Assembly: GCA_016207825.1 (NCBI GenBank)
Contig: JACQZI010000020.1
Span: 1-10,889, forward strand
Reading direction: 5' to 3'
Source: Planctomycetota bacterium
Lineage (GTDB): Bacteria > Planctomycetota > MHYJ01 > JACQXL01 > JACQZI01
Length of the DNA: 10,889 bases
How positions within the stretch are numbered: position 1 is the first letter of the stretch; each line of letters starts with the position of its first letter. Below the pieces are notes generated by a model. That model saw only the letters and a list, made by a program, of their open reading frames with translations, was not told the DNA's origin and made no database searches. Below are positions 5,591 through 10,889 of the stretch, piece by piece. Made by a program: the position numbers and the translations under genes.

Positions 5591-7459
5591 TCACTTCTTA
5601 ACCAGTGTTTTTACCGTTTTGATGATGCCTTCGGCATCCAGCCCGAGTGATGCCAGTAATTTAGCGCGGTTGCCGTGCTCGATGAATTTATCCGGGATTC
5701 CAAGGCACCTGGTTTTTCCGGTGTCCTTGCCTAATCTGTTCAGGCATTCCAGGACCGCCGAGCCGAACCCGCCGCTTGAGGCGTGTTCCTCAACCGTGAT
5801 AATAAACGGCTGTTCCCCTGCCAGCTTCTTAATCAGTTCTTCATCCAGCGGCTTGGCAAATCTGGCATTGACGACGGTGAGTTCAATCCCTTCCTTTGCC
5901 AGAACTTCGGCCGCAGTATATGCCGGATAGACCATCGAGCCGTATGCTAAAATCGCGCCGCCCCTGCCGTCTTTAAGTATTTCTGATTTAGCTAATGCAA
6001 GCGGTGCTGATTGGGTAAACAATGGCTTCGGGGTTTCTGTCCGCGGGTAACGGATAAAGACCGGCTGGTTTAATGTCAAGGCAAAGGCAAGCATCTGGGT
6101 GAGTTCACTTCCATCTTTGGGCGACATCAGGACGAATTCCGGGAACATCCTTAAATAGGCAATATCAAAAACACCGTGATGGGTGGCGCCGTCGCTGCCG
6201 ACTAAACCGGCGCGGTCCATGGTAAATACGATATGATTTTTTTGCAAGGCGACTTCCTGGAAAAGCTGGTCAAAGGCGCGTTGTAGGAATGTCGAATAAA
6301 TGCCGGCGATAGGTTTTAACCCCTGTTTGGCAAGCCCGGCGGCCAGGCCGAGTGCGTGCTGTTCGCAGATGCCGACATCGAAATACCGGTTCGGGTAGGC
6401 TTTTTCGAATTCCACAAGTCCCGTGCCTTCGGGCATTGCTGCGGTGATAGCCACGATACGGCTGTTCTCGCGCGCCAGTTCGGCTGCCGAGCGGGCAAAG
6501 ACATCCGTGTAAGTTTCCGCATTCTGGCGCAGGCTGACTTTACCGTCATCGGAATATTTTACCGGGTTCATGCCGTGCAGGTTACAGGGGTCTTTCATGG
6601 CAAGTTCGGAGCCCTTGCCTTTTTCCGTGATGACGTGAATAAGAATGGGCTGTTTGAGTTTCTGTATTTCACGGAATAGCTGTATCATTTTCGGGATATT
6701 GTGCCCGTCCACCGGCCCGTAATAGGAAAATCCGAGTTCTTCGAAGATAAATCCGCCCAGAAACGACATCGCCGAGGAGCGCAGGTGGCCTATGGTTTTT
6801 CCCACGGTCTGGCCGACCTTGGGCAGGGATTCCGCAATGCGGTAGAGTTCGTTTTTGACATCCTGGTAAAGATGGGTGGTGCGCAGTTTATTGAGATAAT
6901 TCGCCATTGAGCCGATGGTGCGCGATATTGACATTTTATTGTCGTTAAGAATGACGATTAAGTCCGGCTTGACCGTACCGGCGTGGTTAAGCGCCTCAAA
7001 GGTCATTCCGGCGGTCAGGGCGCCGTCGCCTAAGACGGCGATTGCCTTATTATTATTTTTGAGTAGACCATTGGCGCAGGCGATTCCCAAAGCAGTGGAA
7101 ACCGAAGTGCCGGCATGGCCAACCTTGAACGAATCATAAGGGCTTTCTTCCGGCGCGGTAAATCCGCTCAAGCCCCCGCCCATCCGCAGGGTATCTATTT
7201 TATCCAACCGTCCGCTTAGGATTTTATGGGTGTAGCACTGGTGGCTGACATCCCAGGCAATTCGATCTTGAGGAAAATTAAAGACGTAATGCAGGGCGAT
7301 AGTGAGTTCGATTACCCCGAGGTTGGAGCCCAGGTGCCCGCCGTTTTTATAGACCACTTCTATGATTTTCCGGCGGATTTCCTCTGCCAGCTTGGGCAAT
7401 TCCTCGACCGGTAATTTCTTCAACTCTTCAGGAGCTTTAATCTTTTCCAGCAATGCCAT
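5591..7459 (-). CDS. dxs: 1-deoxy-D-xylulose-5-phosphate synthase
   Basis: Dxs joins pyruvate and D-glyceraldehyde 3-phosphate, with thiamine diphosphate, into 1-deoxy-D-xylulose 5-phosphate, the entry step of the MEP isoprenoid pathway and a precursor for thiamine and pyridoxal. It is cytoplasmic. From ATG 7459 it has 622 residues, the normal family length. Visible landmarks are GGHLGSNLG with His42, the thiamine-diphosphate motif GDGALTAG (144-151) with LNDNKMSIS (171-179), and GICEQHALG with the catalytic Glu366. The DRAGLVGSDGATHHGVFDI stretch of the pyrimidine-binding domain and HVITEKGKG of the linker are also present. All catalytic residues I can check are there. A GTG at 7477 would add six residues (MYNKPN), but it lies immediately upstream of a perfect TATAAT box and conservation begins after the ATG. 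No Shine-Dalgarno sequence precedes the ATG; see the promoter entry. Confidence 0.97.
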   Translation of the reverse strand: MALLEKIKAPEELKKLPVEELPKLAEEIRRKIIEVVYKNGGHLGSNLGVIELTIALHYVFNFPQDRIAWDVSHQCYTHKILSGRLDKIDTLRMGGGLSGFTAPEESPYDSFKVGHAGTSVSTALGIACANGLLKNNNKAIAVLGDGALTAGMTFEALNHAGTVKPDLIVILNDNKMSISRTIGSMANYLNKLRTTHLYQDVKNELYRIAESLPKVGQTVGKTIGHLRSSAMSFLGGFIFEELGFSYYGPVDGHNIPKMIQLFREIQKLKQPILIHVITEKGKGSELAMKDPCNLHGMNPVKYSDDGKVSLRQNAETYTDVFARSAAELARENSRIVAITAAMPEGTGLVEFEKAYPNRYFDVGICEQHALGLAAGLAKQGLKPIAGIYSTFLQRAFDQLFQEVALQKNHIVFTMDRAGLVGSDGATHHGVFDIAYLRMFPEFVLMSPKDGSELTQMLAFALTLNQPVFIRYPRTETPKPLFTQSAPLALAKSEILKDGRGGAILAYGSMVYPAYTAAEVLAKEGIELTVVNARFAKPLDEELIKKLAGEQPFIITVEEHASSGGFGSAVLECLNRLGKDTGKTRCLGIPDKFIEHGNRAKLLASLGLDAEGIIKTVKTLVKK

Positions 7460-7468
7460 ATTCGGTTT

Positions 7469-7496
7469 ATTATACACAAATAAGCCGCTTTATCAA
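7469..7496 (-). promoter_or_regulatory. Near-consensus sigma-70 promoter of dxs
   Basis: Read on the minus strand: TTGATA (7496-7491), a 16-base spacer and TATAAT (7474-7469), a match at 11 of 12 positions. The expected transcription start, about seven bases downstream near 7462, falls within a few bases of the ATG at 7459. The dxs message would thus be leaderless or nearly so, which fits the absence of a ribosome binding site. Confidence 0.7.
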
Positions 7497-7577
7497 ATAA
7501 ATCCCGATAGGCCGTTTATGGACAAAACCGATTTCAGTTGACCCCGCCGGATATAATGTGTATCTTGGAATATCCAG

Positions 7578-7600
7578 CGGGGCAAGCCCCGTTTTATTTA
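7578..7600 (+). terminator. GC-rich hairpin with T-rich tail in the leader of the BatA-like gene
   Basis: CGGGG (7578-7582) pairs with CCCCG (7587-7591) around CAAG, followed by TTTTATTTA. By shape it is an intrinsic terminator or attenuator, yet it precedes the BatA-like gene by about 40 bases instead of following a gene. The core GGGGCAAGCCCC also resembles dispersed palindromic repeats. A TATAAT hexamer lies just upstream at 7552-7557, but no -35 element stands at proper spacing. Confidence 0.45.
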
Positions 7601-7630
7601 TTCTCAGTGTTCTCTGTGCCTCTGTGGCTA
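7601..7630. repeat. Dispersed-repeat-like 'CTCTGTGCCTCTGTGGC' sequence
   Basis: The stretch contains TTCTCTGTGCCTCTGTGGCT, a text-like sequence I recognise as recurring near genes in many environmental bacteria; its translation on the other strand (ATEAQRTLR) is the familiar spurious-ORF signature. It ends nine bases before the ATG of the BatA-like gene and so occupies the place of its ribosome binding site. Only one copy lies in the window. Confidence 0.4.
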
Positions 7631-7638
7631 ATTGAATT

Positions 7639-9414
7639 ATGATATTACAAAATCCGCTTGGTTTATTGGGCCTTTTGCTGATACCGCTTTTAATACTGCT
7701 CAAATTCCTCAGGGCGCGCCCGCGCACCGTGGTCGTGCCGAGCCTTTTAATCTGGGAACGCGTCAGCTCCGAAGGCGTTGAGGATAAGAAACATTACCGC
7801 TATAATTTCTTATTAGTCCTGCTTATCCAGATTATCGCCATTGCTCTTCTTTCCTTTGCCATGGCCAAGCCCGCCTTTGTCGCCCAGGAAGAGATCCTGC
7901 CGGAGATAGTAATCATCCTGGATAACAGCATTGGGATGAAAAGCGCCTCCCAGGGCGGTCCGACACGCCTGGATAAGGCGGTAATGCATCTTCAAGGATG
8001 GCTTGCCAGGCAACCAGCGAATCTTCCGCTGACGGTGATACAAACCACCGGCGCGGAGAATCTTGTCCTGCGCCACCTTCGGTCGGCGGACTTAACTAAA
8101 CAGCTTGATGTGTTATCGCCCAACGAAATAAAGATTGACTGGGCGGATTGGCTGGCAAGGTATTCTTCAGAACTTGGTAAGCTTGGTGTCGATAGCCGCG
8201 TGCTTTTGTATTCGGATAGGCATTTGCCGGAATCGATTATCAATCAATTCAGGGTTAAGCCGGTTGAAATACTCTTCGGCGCGCCTTCGCAAAATGCGGC
8301 GATTACCCATATCGGGGCAAGGGTGGTTGAAAGGAGAACGGCGGTATTGGTTACAGTAAAAAACTATTCCAATGAGCCGCGGCAGAATGTTCCGGTTGTA
8401 ATATATTCGGATAATAAAGAGATGGCTAAAGAGGAAATAAGCCTTAATCCGGATGAGGAAAAAGCAGTCGTCTTTCCGGATATCAGCGCGGATAATCCCA
8501 CGGTTATAGAAGCGCGGTTGGAAATCGGGGACGATTTGGAATGCGATAACAGGGCGTTTCTGACCAAACTCAGCAAAAACAAACAAAAGGTTTACCTGGT
8601 CGGCAGGCAGAGCAATGTGCTGACAAGAGTATTAAAGGCGAATCCGTCTTTGGAGCTGGTATATTCTCCCGAGCCACCGGCGGCAGGCACGGACGCTATT
8701 TTTATATACAATAATATCAAGCCGCCTGATGGGGCTGATTACAGGAAAGCTGTTGTGGTAAACCCGCTGTATGATTTTTACCGTTTCAAGCTGGCGCGCC
8801 TGGAAAGGAGCGATTTCCAGTTGCTTTCCCCTGCATTGAATTCGGAGATTATGGCTAATGTGGATGTTACCGGTTTTCATCTCTGGCAAAGCAGGGGTGT
8901 TATATCGGCAGAAGTGGAAAATGAATTTTTGGCGCCGCTCATACGTTCGGGTGATGATATCCTGCTGGCGGAATATAAAAACAAGGGGAACCATATCATC
9001 ATTTGCGGTTTTGATATGGAATGGGTCAATCCCAAAGAGAGCGATACTGATTGGGCGTTGACGCCATACTTCCCGATTTTCTGGGCGAACCTGATAGAAA
9101 GTTTTAGCGGTATTGGACAAGTATCAGAGGGAGAATACGGGTATTACAGGGCAGGGGATTATGCCAAACCGCTTAATGGCTACCAATTAAAGAGCGGATT
9201 GTTTGATTCGGTGGGCGGCAAGACAGCCGTTAACGTGGCAGACAGTGCGTCCTCCGATAATAACGGTGTTACGCAGATACCAGAGGCGGTTTCAGGTGCG
9301 GGGACTGCAACGATAATCAAAAGCATTGCTCGTCCGGCCTGGTTTTGGCCGGTTCTTTTCGGTTTAGTCTTATTGGTAATTTCCTGGTGGTTGGAAAATA
9401 AGGAGGTGAAGTAA
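7639..9414 (+). CDS. BatA/von Willebrand factor type A membrane protein
   Basis: The 591 residues begin with an aerotolerance-type BatA N-terminal domain (NPLGLLGLLLIPLLILLKFL, then VVVPSLLIWERV) and two membrane helices (about 6-24 and 57-75). A VWA domain starts at PEIVIILDNSIGMKS (88-102). Its metal site is incomplete: Asp95 and Ser97 are present, but the third position of DxSxS is Gly99; Asp193 in LLYSDRHLP fits the later acidic position. Next comes an Ig-like/CARDB-type segment (about 225-310), then an alpha/beta domain from KVYLVGRQSNVL onward like the glutamine-amidotransferase-like part of large BatA proteins, and a C-terminal helix (about 568-585). Such proteins usually work with MoxR ATPases and DUF58 proteins in envelope or stress functions; neither partner is in the window. 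No Shine-Dalgarno sequence is visible. The stop TAA is followed directly by the lipoprotein gene. The family is firm, the role unknown. Confidence 0.88.
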   Translation: MILQNPLGLLGLLLIPLLILLKFLRARPRTVVVPSLLIWERVSSEGVEDKKHYRYNFLLVLLIQIIAIALLSFAMAKPAFVAQEEILPEIVIILDNSIGMKSASQGGPTRLDKAVMHLQGWLARQPANLPLTVIQTTGAENLVLRHLRSADLTKQLDVLSPNEIKIDWADWLARYSSELGKLGVDSRVLLYSDRHLPESIINQFRVKPVEILFGAPSQNAAITHIGARVVERRTAVLVTVKNYSNEPRQNVPVVIYSDNKEMAKEEISLNPDEEKAVVFPDISADNPTVIEARLEIGDDLECDNRAFLTKLSKNKQKVYLVGRQSNVLTRVLKANPSLELVYSPEPPAAGTDAIFIYNNIKPPDGADYRKAVVVNPLYDFYRFKLARLERSDFQLLSPALNSEIMANVDVTGFHLWQSRGVISAEVENEFLAPLIRSGDDILLAEYKNKGNHIIICGFDMEWVNPKESDTDWALTPYFPIFWANLIESFSGIGQVSEGEYGYYRAGDYAKPLNGYQLKSGLFDSVGGKTAVNVADSASSDNNGVTQIPEAVSGAGTATIIKSIARPAWFWPVLFGLVLLVISWWLENKEVK

Positions 9415-9415
9415 T

Positions 9416-10342
9416 GTGATTAGGTTTTTCCTGGTTACTTGTTTAGTCGCGGCGTTGGGTTGTGCTTCCCAGCCGTACCGGGAAAGCATACCCGTTCCGC
9501 CTCCGAGCCGTTTTAATTATGTCCATAAACCCTCGACTGAATGCAGTCCGGTGTGTATCCAGCTTAGCCGGATACAGAAACTTGAACATCCATTAGACCG
9601 GGTAAAGGAATTATTAAAAGTTGCAGAGATGGAAAGGCTTTCCTGTCATGACCAGTTGTATTTGATAGAGGTAGCTTTGCCTATTGAGATGTTCAGTGCG
9701 GAGAAGGTTTTTACGAAGCTTGCCGGATATAAATATTTGTGTTATTCGGTGCGGGATGCTCTGCTTAATTATGCGGAACGACTTAATGTGCACGAACGCA
9801 AACAACTCATCCAATTGTTACAGGAAAACAAAGGTGTGCCGGACAGTTTGACGCCTATGGAAAAACTCTGGACGGAGATTTTCTCCGAGGATAATTATAC
9901 GATACTGGGCCTTTATAAAGAGGGCTTTAAGGAAGAGGACAACCTGGTTATTTTATATCTCAATAAAACCGCGCCTGTCCACAAAAGGGTCGATGTTTTA
10001 GCAAGGTGGCGTAAATCTTGGGATAAGGTGACGCCTTGGCATAAAATAATCACGGAGGATTTATCCATGGATGCAACTTCTCTTTTTATACCGCTGGCTT
10101 TCGGTTCGGAAGTGCCGCAACCCTTTAAGAGTTCTTACAGCAAATATTGGATCGGCATCTCTAAAGACACGGTTCTTTCGGATGAAGAAATATCTTTGCT
10201 TATCAGGCTGAAAACCCTGTGCATATATTACCTTAACCGCAGGCTAGCGAGAGAGTTGACAGAAGCAGAAGTGGTAAAGGTGATGGGTTTTTTAAGCGAA
10301 GGGAAGTCCCCGGATGAAATCGCCAAGGGGCTTGAAAAGTAA
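9416..10342 (+). CDS. Probable lipoprotein of unknown function
   Basis: The 308-residue product starts at GTG 9416. The ATG at 9414 is followed immediately by TGA and cannot serve, and AGGAGG at 9401-9406 (inside the end of the BatA-like gene) is nine bases from the GTG. The N-terminus, IRFFLVTCLVAALGC, is a short hydrophobic signal ending at Cys16. The box AALGC has Ala instead of the preferred Leu at -3, so lipidation is likely but not certain. After a proline-rich linker (IPVPPPSR) the rest is mostly helical and charged, with no domain that I recognise. The C-terminus (LTEAEVVKVMGFLSEGKSPDEIAKGLEK) looks like a small helical bundle. Tight coupling to the BatA-like gene suggests the two act together at the envelope. 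Confidence 0.8.
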   Translation: MIRFFLVTCLVAALGCASQPYRESIPVPPPSRFNYVHKPSTECSPVCIQLSRIQKLEHPLDRVKELLKVAEMERLSCHDQLYLIEVALPIEMFSAEKVFTKLAGYKYLCYSVRDALLNYAERLNVHERKQLIQLLQENKGVPDSLTPMEKLWTEIFSEDNYTILGLYKEGFKEEDNLVILYLNKTAPVHKRVDVLARWRKSWDKVTPWHKIITEDLSMDATSLFIPLAFGSEVPQPFKSSYSKYWIGISKDTVLSDEEISLLIRLKTLCIYYLNRRLARELTEAEVVKVMGFLSEGKSPDEIAKGLEK

Positions 10343-10433
10343 AGCATACAGTTAATTATCCATCCCGTTAGATTACTCCTTTATTTCAAGGGGAAACATC
10401 AATAAAAATATTTGATAATAAGCGATATTTGGC

Positions 10434-10462
10434 TTGACAACAACAGGCGTAGTTTATATGAT
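10434..10462 (+). promoter_or_regulatory. Near-consensus promoter upstream of the structured RNA
   Basis: TTGACA (10434-10439), 17 bases, TATGAT (10457-10462): 11 of 12 consensus positions with ideal spacing. The predicted start is near 10469. No plausible protein-coding gene follows within 250 bases, which points to an RNA product. The 91 bases between the preceding stop codon and this promoter are AT-rich and show nothing else. Confidence 0.8.
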
Positions 10463-10468
10463 ACGGCT

Positions 10469-10616
10469 AAGTTAAAAGGTAAAGAATTCTGTCCGCTATT
10501 CTATTGCTTCTCAGCAGTAGGCTCTGCCCTTTGGGGCAGGGGCTGCGATGCTGGACTGCTGGGAAGTCTTAGCGGACAGAAAGTAGAAACCAGTAAGTAG
10601 TTCCTTGCCCTTTTTT
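10469..10616 (+). ncRNA. Candidate rod-shaped structured RNA (unassigned; 6S-like architecture possible)
   Basis: Three nested helices form one long rod. The outer 12 bp are perfect: 10487-10498 with 10570-10581 (TTCTGTCCGCTA / TAGCGGACAGAA). The middle 12 bp contain a single G-U: 10507-10518 with 10555-10566 (CTTCTCAGCAGT / ACTGCTGGGAAG). The apical 8 bp, also with one G-U, are 10522-10529 with 10534-10541 around TTTG. Between outer and middle helices lies an asymmetric internal loop (TTCTATTG opposite TCT); a 13-base bulge (10542-10554) follows the apical hairpin. A near-consensus promoter predicts the 5' end near 10469, and a run of six T (10611-10616) offers a 3' end, giving about 148 nt. 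The helix-bubble-helix plan and length recall 6S RNA, but the bubble is small and no sequence motif confirms it; the SRP RNA tetraloop motif and tmRNA features are absent. An inverted-repeat mobile relic is the main alternative. There is no acceptable ORF across it. Confidence 0.55.
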
Positions 10617-10620
10617 ATTT

Positions 10621-10641
10621 ATCCCGACAGGGCGTCGGGGT
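10621..10641. repeat. GC-rich inverted repeat between the RNA and the next promoter
   Basis: ATCCCGAC (10621-10628) pairs with GTCGGGGT (10634-10641), 8 bp including one G-T, around AGGGC. No T tract follows on either strand. The left arm resembles ATCCCGATAGG at 7501-7511, so both may be remnants of one dispersed palindromic family. Confidence 0.45.
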
Positions 10642-10684
10642 TGGGCATAGGAAAAGTAAATATTGGCAATAAATGAAATTGCCC

Positions 10685-10713
10685 TTGACAAAGAGATTAA
10701 TAAAAGTTATAGT
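10685..10713 (+). promoter_or_regulatory. Near-consensus promoter of the secreted-protein gene
   Basis: TTGACA (10685-10690), 17 bases, TATAGT (10708-10713), again 11 of 12 consensus positions. The start is expected near 10720, giving a leader of about 20 bases that holds AAGGAGG (10728-10734), six bases from the ATG at 10741. This is the strongest expression signal of any protein gene in the window. Confidence 0.8.
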
Positions 10714-10740
10714 ATCAAACAATAAATAAGGAGGATTGTT

Positions 10741-10889
10741 ATGCAGAAAAACAACCGCGCCGTTAACATAGGAGCTTTCGGCATCGCCTTATTAATATGT
10801 ATAGCCACCGTAAATCTGGCCTTTGCAGACCCAACCATCACCACAAATTCCCCCTTGCCTGATGCCTTGCTTAATACTGCATATAATAC
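10741..10889 (+). CDS. Secreted protein, N-terminal part, possibly with Ig-like repeats
   Basis: Only 49 codons are in the window; the gene runs off the right edge. Residues 1-29 form a classical signal peptide: basic start, hydrophobic IGAFGIALLICIATVNL, and AFA before Asp30 as a signal peptidase I site. The mature start, PTITTNSPLPDALLNTAYN, matches the opening of bacterial putative-Ig (He_PIG-type) repeats, which run 'ITT-SLP-...-G-AY-'. A long extracellular repeat protein is therefore plausible, though so few residues make this tentative. Promoter and ribosome binding site are both near consensus, suggesting abundant expression. Confidence 0.8.
   Translation, partial: MQKNNRAVNIGAFGIALLICIATVNLAFADPTITTNSPLPDALLNTAYN

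Noticed and set aside
6316-6549. 77-residue minus-strand frame and several plus-strand frames within dxs
   Set aside because: They are alternative frames of a clearly conserved gene.
7460-7477. GTG start giving a six-residue longer Dxs
   Set aside because: It lies immediately upstream of the TATAAT box of the likely promoter, has no Shine-Dalgarno sequence, and conserved family sequence begins after the ATG at 7459.
7538-7557. TTGACC and TATAAT as a plus-strand promoter
   Set aside because: The spacer is only 8 bases, far too short for a sigma-70 promoter.
8167-8586. 139-residue minus-strand frame inside the BatA-like gene
   Set aside because: The plus-strand frame carries recognisable domains; the minus-strand frame has none and no start signals.
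10412-10600. 62-residue plus-strand reading frame
   Set aside because: It spans the promoter and the helices of the candidate RNA, lacks a ribosome binding site and shows no protein-like pattern.
10469-10616. SRP RNA, tmRNA or a known riboswitch
   Set aside because: No GGAA-type SRP apical motif, no tRNA-like ends and no riboswitch core motif that I know could be found.

Overview
The window reads as a piece of a bacterial chromosome of moderate GC, most likely from an uncultured planctomycete-like organism. This is inference from gene content: a formylglycine-generating-enzyme-type domain, a BatA/von Willebrand protein, a zinc-ribbon plus LURP-one-like membrane protein, a DUF4173-like protein and a start resembling secreted Ig-like-repeat proteins, with many short palindromic repeats around and inside genes. 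No phage, plasmid, transposase or CRISPR genes are visible.

Left part (1-1592): the 3' end of a SUMF1/FGE-sulfatase-type gene lacking the active-site cysteines is followed by about thirteen degenerate copies of a 22-bp tandem repeat (437-722). Next is an unrecognised 230-residue ORF (763-1455) that carries two palindromic repeat elements in frame and may be a decaying gene.

Central plus-strand cluster (1593-5010): a promoter and strong ribosome binding site lead into three membrane-protein genes: a zinc-ribbon/LURP-one-like protein, a rhomboid intramembrane serine protease with complete catalytic residues, and a DUF4173-like polytopic protein. They are closely spaced and end at a small hairpin terminator (5037-5056).

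Minus-strand unit (7496-5086): dxs, the first enzyme of the MEP isoprenoid pathway, is preceded by a near-consensus promoter so close to the ATG that the mRNA is probably leaderless. A small three-helix membrane protein, perhaps MotA/ExbB-like, follows it. Dispersed-repeat-like sequences flank dxs.

Right plus-strand part (7639-10889): a BatA/VWA membrane protein is coupled to a probable lipoprotein gene of unknown function. A near-consensus promoter (10434-10462) then drives what looks like a free-standing, rod-shaped structured RNA of about 150 nt (10469-10616), the most interesting object here. A second near-consensus promoter starts a secreted protein gene cut off by the window end.
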